Source of the DNA: Patiria pectinifera | Taxonomy: Eukaryota; Echinodermata; Asteroidea; Valvatida; Asterinidae | Direction: 5' to 3' | NCBI GenBank assembly: GCA_029964075.1 | Contig: CM057129.1 | Coordinates: 17,661,430 to 17,725,429 of the forward strand | DNA: 64,000 nucleotides | Shown here: positions 1-10,386 of the stretch, in pieces | Layout: each line of letters begins with the position of its first letter | Numbering within the stretch: the stretch's first letter is position 1 | Notes under the pieces: model-generated | The model's input: only the letters and a program-made list of their open reading frames with translations | The model's database searches: none | What the model was told of the DNA's origin: nothing | Translations under genes and position numbers: made by a program

Positions 1-3000
1 AGCGCACGGAGGCTTGAAAATAGAGAAGGCAATTTGTGTTTTAATGACATACACCAACATTGTCAGACGATTGGCAGACTCAATCAGGATCTTCTGGCGT
101 GAAGGAGGAGAACTACGTAAATTCCCCTACAGTCGACACATCAATACCACTGAAAACCATTCAAGAAAGAAATCGCTATGTGGCGCCCGTTAAAGTTTGG
201 CGTCCTACTATGCATTATTACTGTCTTTATTTATAAAAATACCATAGCTTTACTATCCCTATAATATAATCTTTAATACGTGTAGTTCCATACCCAAAGC
301 TTGCACTTTCAGTGGAATTCATGTATGACTTCAGGAATTTGCCATTTGTTTAAATTTGTTCGAATCGAGAAATATCCTTTCCGATGTCCACAAACCAAAC
401 TTCCTGTGTTTATAACAAAATTTACAAGACTTTAGTCCTTATACTAACCACTCACAGCTTCTCATTGGACCACATGTCATCAAGCTTACAAACACACAAG
501 TGACTTATTCGCCAGTCGGATCGTAAATCCATGCCAAAATGTCATTTCGGTTGTCAGCCCCATCTAAATATTGGATCCAGTTTTCATGACTGCCCTATTA
601 CTGTTGCGAAATTATTACTCGCCGAACCCACCACCCATAAAAATCACCGACCACGGACCTTAGGCCTATAGCTTCCCCGACTCGCCTGGGGGACATTGGC
701 CCCAAATCCCGCCACAGATAATAAGTCAAGGGTGCCCTTCCCTCGGAACTCATAATTTACGATGGTTATTCCTGGGATATTCTGGCTTGTTTTGCAGCTA
801 GTTTATCGACCGTGTTCACGGTCATGGCACCATGCTATGATTCATTTCCAGAACCGTAAAATACGCAACCGTGCCACTGACATTTTTGTGTCAATGTTCT
901 TCAAGAAGTTCTTCATCCTTCGTGACCCATGGACCTCTCGACTCGGACCACCATTACTGCTGCATTGCATCAGTCCAAGTTTTATCAGTGGCCGTGATGC
1001 TTCCGGTCGCATCAAAAATGTCCCGCCAAAATGTATCATGCCAAAATACGCACCCGCACACATGTTTCCAGTAACGACACAGGAATAGGCCCACGTGGGA
1101 TGATTTGGTACTGTATGTTCCCTTATTAAGTTCAAGAACCTGCATTTTGAACCATGGAGCTGTAACTCCATGTTTGAACTAACCTTCTTGTTTGGAAGTA
1201 ATTTATCGTGAAGTTTTGTTTCTTTTAGAAACCCCTTACCTCTTTTTAAAAGGTCACTAACCGGTTTACAACCTGGCCTGTGCCAATAGGTAGAAATAGG
1301 TATTGGCAAGTGAATTCGGGATATTTTGCTTTTCTTATATATAGCCGATAATCATATTGACTAAAGTTTCCAATGATGCGATTTTCTCACATTCAATGGA
1401 GGTACGGTGGGACTCAAACACACGACCTCTGCTCTTACGTCTGTAAAAGGGCAAATCCCAGTAGGTCTATCCCAGACCCCAATTCCATCAAAAATCGATC
1501 CGGGTCAGGCTTTTAGGCGGAGCTGGGAAATTTCCCCAACCAAGGCAGTGCAAAAAACAAGGCAACCCGTGTGATTTAGATCGAGATATTTACACCCGTA
1601 GGTCCCAAGGTCCACCATAAAATTATCTAATAGGCCTATGTAGGCCTACACTATTGGATAATACTAGGACCTGCAACGTTGAAGTAAAGTAGGATTGAGT
1701 AAGGTTGGGTGTGTTTTGGTTAATTTTTGCGAGGGCATAAAAACAATTTGTAAATACATCAACATCCAGCAATAATTTACGGTCCTTTTTCTTCGTTGGG
1801 TCACAGAATAACGGTGGCTACAAGATTAAAATGTCAGTTATTGAGAAGATGTTTGGTGCCTCAAGGTGTAAACTGTTTTTGAGATGGAACAGGAGTCCTC
1901 GTGAAGACATCAAGGGCTCGTCGTCCGTTGAACTACTTATGCTTGTCCTTCTTGCAAGGAGTAGGCATATTATGTAACTTCTTAAAAAGATATTGACGGT
2001 CGTTATTTAAAAAAAAATGTGCGTTAGAAAAAGTTTCGCCTGGGCCAGTACGTCACACCTATGTCACGTGGCACACACGAGCGTCCGTACTGCTTGGCAC
2101 CCCCTTAACCTCATTCCCAGATCTACTTTATAGATCAGCTTGTAGCGTGCGCGTATAGTGATTGATCGCTGTACGAGGACAAGGTTGGGAAGTTTCAGGA
2201 AATCGATGAAAAAGAAATCGTCGCAGACAGCGCGGGAATCCGTTTGAAGTTTGTCGAGTAGGCGTGCTTTCTTTGAGAGGAAACTGTCATACTGAAGTAG
2301 ATAACAGTGTGGTGGAGTAACTGTGAGCTTTCTTTTTCTTATTGTGGCCAAAGTATGCAATTGTTTTCGTCCAGTTTGGTTTAGCTTGCGTGATTAAATT
2401 CCACTCGGTTGCATGACTGCCATGCAGAACTGTTTTCGTCCACGTGGCCATGTGGACAGCATTTAATGTTAGTAACTTTTTGCAGTGTTGAAGGCATTGA
2501 ATGGGGGGGGGGGGGGGAAAGAAGGTGACGTTTTCTAACGGTCGAGAGAAGCACAACCTTCTATATTATTGTCATTGTAAGAATGACATTGATGACTTGA
2601 AGATTTCAGTAAGAGATTTTTGTCATGTCTGGGGGAAAATATTCCTTTTTGTCAGTTCTGTTGAGGTCTGAATCAAATTCTGGAGTTAAAATACTGACCA
2701 CACTTACACATGTGACATTGATTTAGTCAAAAGTCATCACGGTATGACTGCATCACACATAGGTCCATGTCTCGTGTCCGAATTCAAATCATTGCTTATT
2801 TCTTGGTAGACTAGGTGAAAAAAAATTAGTTTCTCGTCCGGGCTTTTTGAAAAAAGGATTGAGGAGACCACCTTTCCCCCCCCAAAGATGGCGATGCTTT
2901 TGTGTCCAAATGAGCTGTCACCCTTTCTACCAGATTTTGAACCGTTTGCTTTGGGGGTTGGTGGGTTGTTGTTGTTGTTGTGGGGAGGAGGGGGGGGGGA

Positions 3001-3234
3001 GGAAGTGGGCGGGGGAGGAAGTGGGCGGGAACAAGAAACTGGGCTACTTGGCCTTGTCTTGTGACCGGATTCATGACCTGAGGTGAGCGACTTGTAATTG
3101 GTGAAATAACGTTAGTATATGGAGGTAATCTAGTAATTAACATGGACCTAGACTTGGGCTAGGCTAGGGTTAAGTGATTGTATGTAAATGTAGTAAAAAA
3201 AACTCATATTTGCCGCAAATTTTGTTCTCTGCAG
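1..3234. other. 5' flank or first intron of the Wnt gene; no exon confirmed
   Basis: The required signal-peptide exon should lie here or further 5'. I found no convincing one. A possible donor AG|GTGAGC at 3083 has the right phase and is discussed in the findings. The open frames at 762-1088 (+) and 842-1309 (-) overlap each other and match no family I know. The stretch holds three TAGGCCTA octamers (661, 1631, 1641), a G-run near 2503-2517, a (GTT)5 run at 2964-2980 and a G-rich stretch at 2982-3030. Otherwise I see nothing in it. Confidence 0.6.
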
Positions 3235-3500
3235 GTCCCTATCGCTCGTCCACACATTCCCGCGGGTCTATGGACTAGGAGACTGGCAATCCCCAGAGAC
3301 TAAACGTTACTGCCACTCGCAGAACTGGCTCAGTATGCGCCAACGCAGACTGTGTGAGCTTCACCCAGACCTTATCCCAAGCCTGACGGAAGGCATACTG
3401 GCAGGCATCGGAGAGTGCAAACGCAACTTCAAGGATATGAGGTGGAATTGTCCAGTCAGTAACGTGACGGCCGTGTTTGGACCCAGCAGGTTGAGGACAA
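3235..3500 (+). CDS. Wnt16: Wnt16-like secreted ligand, exon 2 (N-terminal domain, partial gene)
   Basis: Encodes the first part of the cysteine-rich, lipid-modified Wnt ligand, which is secreted and binds Frizzled/LRP receptors. Seen: a polypyrimidine stretch and TTCTCTGCAG acceptor end at 3234, and the donor AA|GTAAGTG follows 3500. The exon is 266 bp: one base completing a codon, 88 codons, then one base (phase 2 in, phase 1 out). The peptide contains KRYC, RLCELHPDLIPSLTEG, GECKRNF and MRWNC, giving four cysteines at Wnt-typical spacing, and an N-glycosylation sequon NVT just after WNC. LCxxxPxLxPSxxEG recalls Wnt16. No signal peptide is encoded here, so at least one upstream exon is required. 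The exon assignment (second of four) assumes the vertebrate WNT16 four-exon layout. Wnt identity is secure; Wnt4-like or a divergent Wnt are alternatives to the Wnt16 call. Confidence 0.93.
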
Positions 3501-3827
3501 GTAAGTGAATCGTAAATTAACATGATTGAACAAGATAGAGCCATTGCATGTACTTTATTTAGTGCTTGGTGCCCTTTCAAAGTAATTTTAAAATTGGGAG
3601 ATTGCCAACATAATTCTAGTCTGAGATTCAGACGTTCATGGTGCAGAGCCACTCTACAAATGTCTGATATATATCTGTGCATGTAGATTTTATGCGAACC
3701 CATGGGCCAGCCAATCAGAAGTTGTGACGTCATTTAGAGCAGAAGTTCGGCCAAAGCTGTTGATTGGTCAATGGACCCCTCTTATAGACAGCCATCTTTC
3801 GTAGGAAAATTACAACTGCGTGTTCAA

Positions 3828-3940
3828 CGCCATCAGATTCGTGTGCGCGCAGTGTGAAAAATGTTCTGAACAGGTGCGCATGTTGTTCAAAATTCCTTTG
3901 AAATACGCGCAGCCGATGCGCGTCATGAAAATCTGACGCC
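3828..3940. repeat. Short inverted-repeat (MITE-like) element
   Basis: The left arm near 3828-3853 (GCCATCAGATTCGTG followed by GCGCGC) is matched in reverse complement by the right arm near 3912-3942 (GATGCGCGTCATG followed by ATCTGACGCC). The middle also contains short inverted matches. TGACGTCA octamers lie just outside on both sides (3725, 3975). The arms are imperfect, so this is an old or degraded element. Confidence 0.45.
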
Positions 3941-4351
3941 CAAAATGCTGATGCATGTGACAATCTGTAGGAAGTGACGTCATTATCAGAGAGACCTCTA
4001 GCTGCCACGTGTTTCTCATATAACATGGTAACCAAAGACTTGATATGTTGTTTTGCATAATCTGCACGCATATCATTGACGCTTGCTGTGCAAGCGCTAT
4101 TCCATAGACTTAGTAGAATGCTTGTACAGTGTTCAGGAGGTCACAGGTTGATATCCTTCACCAGTCAAGTTCTTTGTTCAACCTTTTGTTGAAAGTTTGG
4201 AGTGCAAAGTTTGTGTCATTGGCTTTCCTGACAGTGCTGGTTTTGTAGCCAATTAAAACGTTCTCGGGTTAAATCACTTAAGGTTCAAGTTGGTGTCTTG
4301 CATCTTGCAAAAAAATTTGTACTCATTCTCTGAATTTCCTGCCACACCTAA

Positions 4352-4525
4352 GGTAGTATCGAAAACAAAGACCGAAGACTGAAGACCCACTCGAAAACAG
4401 TGGGTCTTTATTTTCGAGTGGGTATTCGTTTTCGAAGACCCACCCGAAAACGAAGACCCACTGTTTATGAGTTGGTCTTTGGTCTTCGGTCTTCGTTTTT
4501 AGGGATCTTCATTTTCAATACTACC
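4352..4525. repeat. Palindromic element built of GAAGACCCAC motifs
   Basis: The ends GGTAGTATCGAAAAC and ATTTTCAATACTACC are inverted repeats. Internally GACCGAAGACTGAAGACCCAC is mirrored by GGTCTTCGGTCTTCG, and ACAGTGGGTCTT by GAAGACCCACTG, so most of the 174 bp can fold into nested stems. It looks like a foldback MITE. There is no coding capacity. Confidence 0.75.
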
Positions 4526-5110
4526 CACTCCTAAAACTGAAATATCCATTTATCTCACCTGGACCAGGTTTTTATTACTTTTTTATACTCGGACATAAAC
4601 TTTGTTTTTCCCAGAATCCATTCCTCAGTACACCCTCGAACAAATAAATATGTTTCACAATGCATGATAAATAGTGCGGGTGTTGCAATTGTATCCACTG
4701 TGAGAGATATAGGATTGCGTCTTTTCAGATGAGTTGGTTCAATAGTTCATTTCAATGTGCACCTTTTGGAGGAAATACTTGTGTGTCATTAGAATTTCCC
4801 AAGTTGGAGCATTCATCCATCATTTTAAGCGGTAACAGGAAAAGGAGGTGTGTGGTTTTTATGGCCAGATGCTAATGTGCAATAACACTTGGGTCTAATA
4901 CCTGTTTATCCTGGGGGTAACCCTCATGTAAATATCATCATTCAATGACATACCAATGCTCACCTGTTAAAATGCTCCACTATATCAGGCCTATAATATC
5001 CGTGGGTGGGAAATGGGATTGGAATTCCATGAAGTATTTCTTCCATGGTTACTGAAAAGGGGAGGGGAGGAGTCAGAAATTGTCCTCCCACTTATCTTGT
5101 CATTTCAACA

Positions 5111-5304
5111 GGGGCAAATTTCAAGGAGCTGTTAAGCACAGAAAGGATGAAAATTATTTGCTTAGAAGAAACAGGTTACCAGCCAAAACCTCATTCAATG
5201 TATATGGTTTGTGACTGCATGGTTCTCAGCTTATTCGTGCTTAGCACGTAAATTTGCTAAGCACTATTTTTCTGCTTAGCAGAACCTCCATGAAATTTGG
5301 TTCG
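5111..5304. repeat. Palindromic TGCTTAGCA / GGTTACCAGCC element, copy 1
   Basis: The left end GGGGCAAATTTCAAGGAGCT and the right end CCATGAAATTTGGTTC are inverted. The interior has TTTGCTTAG, GGTTACCAGCC, TGCTTAGCACGTAAATTTGC and CTGCTTAGCAG. It is the same family as 7789-7956 and 48043-48218. A partial mirror symmetry runs through the whole element, as in MITEs. I recall this motif set from sea star and other echinoderm sequences (memory, not a search). Confidence 0.7.
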
Positions 5305-7209
5305 GATCTGTTAAAGAGAGGAGGAAGGCCATGTTCATTGACGGGAAAGGGAGGTGTAAACGGGGGCGGGTTTTAAAATCAGACGGGAAGGGACTGACTT
5401 TTTTTTTAGTGTAGCGACTATTCAAGGCATTCCACTCAATTTTCATGAACACAGAGGGGGGTTGGGGTTGGGGAGGTACAGAAGGCTTAAAAGCAAAATT
5501 AAAGTGGAAGGAAGGGTGATGTTGAGCCCCCACTGGCCCCCCCCCCCCCTCGTTCCCCAAAACTTCTAGACCACAATTGCATTAGGAGTATTTTTATTTT
5601 ATAACAGATCTTGTTAATTACGTAGAGGGAGGCAAAATACGATCATCCCAAATTGTCTTTAAGTTTTTGTTTTACAGATAGTATCATGGAGATTGCTCTA
5701 GTGGTCATTCTCTGGCCTATTGTTCCCTTGGGTGCACTACACGCTTCTCCAATCCATCCATTCACATCCATATAAACAGTCATTGTTCACAAAGCAAATT
5801 CTAGGCAGTATTCATCCAGTTTCTTCCCATGCACTGCCTCACTATATGGAACTCCTGTATCTTGGTTTCCAGTTGATTTTGATCTGTCCCAGTTCAAGCA
5901 TAACATTAATTCTTATCTTTGTGCTTGAAGTGTTTTGTCTTTTTCTTAGATTTCCTTTTTGATCCCTTCTTTGGACCTTGTGATGGACGACTCTCTCAAA
6001 AAAAAATGTTTTATTGGACTCAAATGGTATGAAGTCTTGAGATGGATTTCACCAGTTAGAATTCTATAGCTGTTCAGTTTGCCATTTGTCATCAAGGGTT
6101 GTACAGCTTCAAGGAGTTCTAGTGAAACACCTAAGATTTATTGTTTCCTGTGTAATCTTAGGAGAAAAAAGAGAAGGAATCTTGAGATGCCATCACTGGG
6201 GCCAATATTTCATGGCAGCCTTGTCCTTGTCCAATATAGGCCTTGCTCTGCTGCTTGGGGAAGCAAAATAAATCACTCCTCCAGCTTCAGAACTCATCAA
6301 TTGACACCGACTTTGGTCGCACTGTACCTGCATAGCTGTAATTCTTGGCATATTGCACAAACAGCCCAGGTATGCCTGAGACTGAGAGCGGGGCTCCTTG
6401 GGAAAACTAATTGTCATTGATGAATCTTGTTTTTACTTCTGTAAATGTCACTGTAAATTTTCTTCAGTGGAAATTGACAGTTGTACAAAAATTGTTAATT
6501 CGTTTCACAATACAAGTAATCTTTTATCTTTGTTCTTGATGATGCAGTCACTGGGTTACATCCAAGAAACAATCTAAAACGTTCTTATCAAGCTCAGATC
6601 CCACAAAATCTACCAGCATACTTTGGGGACTAAAGCAGGATTTAGGAAGATATAACGTTTTAGCCAGTGTACTCTTGAAATTCCAAAGAGTACCTATATA
6701 CACCTAGGGATTTGATTTACTTGGCCAGCCTATGAGCAGGCAATTGTGCCAGACATTGATAAACTCAGTTTGGATTCTTCTTCGTAAAGGCATAGAAAAG
6801 CTGGGTCGATAACAAAAGTCTGCAGCTTTCACGCCCATGTTTCTTTAAATTAGGTTATTCACAGATCCTGAAAAGTTTTGAATCAAGCATTGCGCGTACT
6901 GGAACAGCATAGGTGACTCATTTTGTTTTGGAGACTGGGAGTGCCACGGAAGACAGTGTCCGAGTCTTTGTGTAGTTTGCTCACAGGGACGTTTGAGTAT
7001 GGCTGTATGGATCTAGTTTGTACCCTAGTCATGCGCCCATGGCCATCCGCCAGTCCCCTCTGCGTTTGTCGCGTTTCCTGATGAAATAAGTGGGCCACAA
7101 CTAACTTTGAGTGACAGTTGTTCGTTGATTCAGATGGCTAACTTTTTGGTAGTAAAAAAAAAAACCACTTCACTGTGTGATTGTCTCTGACCCTAATAAT
7201 AATATAATG
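5305..7209. other. Intron stretch without recognised features
   Basis: Mixed unique sequence. A C-run lies at 5540-5549. Short open frames at 5720-5962 and 6079-6420 show no domain or codon pattern I recognise. Confidence 0.5.
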
Positions 7210-7435
7210 GACTCCATGCATTAACAGTAGATGGCGCTATTTACCACTTTCAAAAGCTTCAGTAATAGGGACTCGCTGCATTGCGCGAAGAACGCGTGCA
7301 ACTTTTTATTCTGAGTGTGCACGAACCAGTTGCGTTTTTGTGTGAACGTCGGTCGTCGTCAGCAAAGCGTTTGAGTGTCCCTCCAAAAGGTCTCCCTCAA
7401 TTCTCCCTGTGTAACCATTGAGGGGTTACTGGTGC
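7210..7435 (-). repeat. Dispersed repeat with GGGAGAGTTGNGGGAGACC motif, copy in reverse orientation
   Basis: On the minus strand the segment reads GTAACCCCTCAATGGTTACA, then AGGGAGAATTGAGGGAGACC, GCTTTGCTGACGACGACC and finally GCGCCATCTACTG. These blocks recur in the same order at 18947-19352 (+), and partially at 22957-23060 (+) and 52785-52915 (-). Non-coding. Confidence 0.6.
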
Positions 7436-7788
7436 AATTGAGCCCCTTGTCAAAAGACAGTGTTTTCAGTAATCCACAATCAGGAGACAGATCATGGACT
7501 CCGTTCAAAAATATATCCTCAGCGGTGATGCTGGCGGATCGAGAGAGGTTAGGGAGGGGGTTGGGGGTGGAGGGCTGAGGCGGACGGTGGGGGGGGGGGC
7601 AGAAGGTCTCTCACAAGTGAAATATGGTCTTGTTTGAGACAATTTCTGTCCTTGCTGGGGGGGGGGGCGGGTGTCCCCCTCTGCGCACCACACCCGATTT
7701 GCCACTGTGTGGACACCGAGTGCCGTTCTTCTCACACAAAGATGCTGTACGGATGCATTGCTCTATTACATTGTAAGTTCAGTCACCA

Positions 7789-7956
7789 GGGGCCAATTTC
7801 ATTAACTGCTAAGTGTTGAAATCTGATAAGCACAGAAAATACAGGTTACCAGCCAAACTGTCATCCAATGTGTTGTGCTTGCGACTGGTTACCAGCTTAT
7901 TTGTGCTTAGCACATAAATTTGCTAAGCAGCATTTTAGTTTCATGAAATTGGGCCC
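7789..7956. repeat. Palindromic TGCTTAGCA / GGTTACCAGCC element, copy 2
   Basis: Best-preserved copy: GGGGCCAATTTCATTAACTG at the left is mirrored by TTTCATGAAATTGGGCCC at the right. GGTTACCAGCC lies in the left half, and GGTTACCAGC with TGCTTAGCAC in the right half. No target duplication is obvious. Confidence 0.75.
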
Positions 7957-9944
7957 GTTTGTTCAGAGGTGCGGGACATGAACATAAACTGTTAACATTC
8001 TCCACGAGTTTTCAGGAGGTGCGCCGAAAACAGATGATGTAATTTGATTTTTACTTCTCCCTGTGTGGTAGAAAATATAACGCACACTTCTACCTTTACC
8101 TTGAGTGCAAAAATCGTTCAATATTATACTCTGAAATGAAATATAAATATGAAAGCAGTATGTAAAATTTGAAAGCCCACAGGCTACAAAACATACATAG
8201 TGACATATAAAAGAAGATATAAATGTTTTATGTACATATTTGATTTATTACATTTGTAAATGTTTGTATTACAGTATGCGTGAAAGTGAATTAAACACGT
8301 TAATAAAATATCTATTTACATGCCTAGTGGGTAGGCGTAATAAATCTTAATAGCCGGCCTCCGTTAATCATAATTGTTCCGTCAAAAGAATGCATGTGCT
8401 CAAATATGACATTAAACATACGCGCAGATTCTATGTTACGAGAAAGGTCAAACGATCAGGTCATCGCTAGGGGGTCTCATGCCTACATACGGAAAATTAC
8501 GGAGCAGTTTATGGATACACACCTCAAATTCCATTTGGCGCCCACCTTTTGGACGTGCTGCCATTTCTTTCAAAATGCAAATCGTAAATTATTTGTAAAA
8601 ATTGCTAGAGGATCCCTTTTTTAAAGAAACGATTCCCTTGTTTGTGTACTTTAAGGCATATTAAAAATCTGTACATGTGTCAGTGCTTTGTAAAGTTTGT
8701 ATTTGAAAATGTCTCACACTGTTTTTTATATGTTTAAATGCAAAAGGCGCTTAAAGTTTATCGGTTGAGAAAAAGTTGCAAAAAAGTTCAGAAGAATTTC
8801 TCATGAAGTAGGCCTACTTAGGATATTGTTGACAGATCAATCCCGGCCTGAGATGTTATGCTCATTGTATGCCTGTGTTGACATTCAGTCTTGCAATGTA
8901 ACAAATTTCGAGGAATTAGTGGTCATTGAGCTGTTGCTAAAATATTCTGTTAAAAAAAAAATGTTTTACCAGGAAACTGTTTCTGTCAAACTATGTGTGG
9001 AATTGGGTAGAAAAGTAAACAGAAGGCCCTTGGATCTTCACCCTCTCAGTTGAAACAGTTTTTTTCTGCGCAAGCTTTAGCAAGAAGCTTCCATCAACTG
9101 TGCAAACTGTACAGAAGTAGCCTTCCCGGGGTGGTGGGTAAATGCCCCATTGTTGGTAGGAATTTATCTACCAACTGTGTCTTTCGGGGAACAATCACCT
9201 TTCGAATGCACGTAATCACAAGAAGGCCCTGACTGATTTCCAAAGCTCCTTTGAAACAAGAAAGCGCATCATTACTGTGAGATAAAAGACAACCTCAAGT
9301 GTTGCTTTTAGCTGAGGACATTCGTCAGTTGTCTAGCGGCAGGGATTTTGGAATCGGGGAAGATTTCGCCCTCTCTCCGGAGAGAGATGTCAACAGAGGT
9401 GGGAGGTTCGATCGGAGAACAAAGACAGGGGGAGGGGTAGCTCTTTAGCAAGATAAGCCCCTCAGGATGGCAGCCCTAAGTGCCTCAAAAGGATTAGAGG
9501 GTAGGAGGGAATGATAAATGGGGCCAAATCTCCCGTTGTGCTTCTTCAGAGAGAAAGGAGTCAAGACAGAGATTGACAGTGTTTAAAGTCCCCCAGGGAA
9601 GGGTCTTACTTTCATGACAAATAAGACTGAAGTCTGTTGGAGTCAGTCATTTCTACAGAAACCTCCATCTCCAGGCTGTCAATACCACAGATTCGCTACA
9701 TTAGTCTTCTGGTTTTGTTGGTGAGTTTCTTGTCCAGTTTTTAAAAGAAGATTGTGGCAGTCTTTAATCAGTTCCTTGGAATTTCTCGGTTAGACATAGA
9801 GCCAACACGGAGGAAAAAAAGAGTATAGGGAAAGGAAAGAGTGATGTTTCAGGTTTTTTCTGGGCTTTGTGTAGGCGTACTTTTCTTGTCCAGCTTGCAT
9901 TGAACATTGCTAAATTGTATAATGTAGGGACTTCCTTGTTAGCA

Positions 9945-10055
9945 GGGACCATGTTTATGAAGCTGCAGAGCACAGAAAATATTTGCTTAGCAAAAAAAAA
10001 CCCAGGTAAGCAGGAATTGCCTGTGACTCATTCTCAGCTGGTTATCAGTTATTCT
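9945..10055. repeat. Palindromic TGCTTAGCA / GGTTACCAGCC element, degraded copy 3
   Basis: GGGACCATGTTTATGAAGCT, GCACAGAAAATATTTGCTTA and CAGCTGGTTATCAG resemble the left half and centre of copies 1 and 2. The right terminus is not recognisable. Confidence 0.5.
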
Positions 10056-10195
10056 TGAGTGAATGCAGAGGACTACATAGCATGTTTTGGCCAGTTGTCC
10101 TGAAAAGTAAAGTCTGTCATGAGCCAATGTAGCCCATCAGGCCGGCATTTATCTCCCATTTCAGTGGCATGAAACAACTGAGAATATTTTCTATT

Positions 10196-10386
10196 CTGCC
10201 TTGATAGAATGCCAGTCCATCTCAGGTTACTCTCCAGCTAATGCTAGTACTTATTTACACTCCTGGGTGGAGATGGGAGTGAAGTGGCTTGCCCAAGGAC
10301 AAAACATATGACCAGCAGCTGGATTTGACCCCATGAACCTCTGATGGAGAGTCACAGACCTTAACCACTTGGCCACACTCTCCCCA
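10196..10386 (-). repeat. tRNA-derived SINE (Ser/Leu-like head)
   Basis: On the minus strand the head reads GAGAGTGTGGCCAAGTGGTT (A box TGGCCAAGTGG), then TCTGTGACTCTCCATCAGAG and a B-box-like GGGGTCAAATCCAG. The body follows with CTTGGGCAAGCCACTTCACT and CACCCAGGAGTGTAAATAAG. The CTTGGGCAAG...CACTT core is a feature I associate with many metazoan tRNA-SINEs. Body rather than a mature tRNA, as the acceptor stem does not close. Confidence 0.7.

Noticed and set aside
762-1088. ORF with a hydrophobic start (MVIPGIFWLVLQLV) as the missing Wnt signal-peptide exon
   Set aside because: No good donor in the needed phase follows the hydrophobic stretch, and the rest of the frame is not Wnt-like. It also overlaps an equally long antisense frame.
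842-1309. 155-codon ORF on the minus strand
   Set aside because: No recognised domain, no splice or promoter context; the length is within chance for 64 kb.
3275-3733. 152-codon ORF on the minus strand
   Set aside because: It is the antisense shadow of the Wnt exon at 3235-3500 and its donor side.
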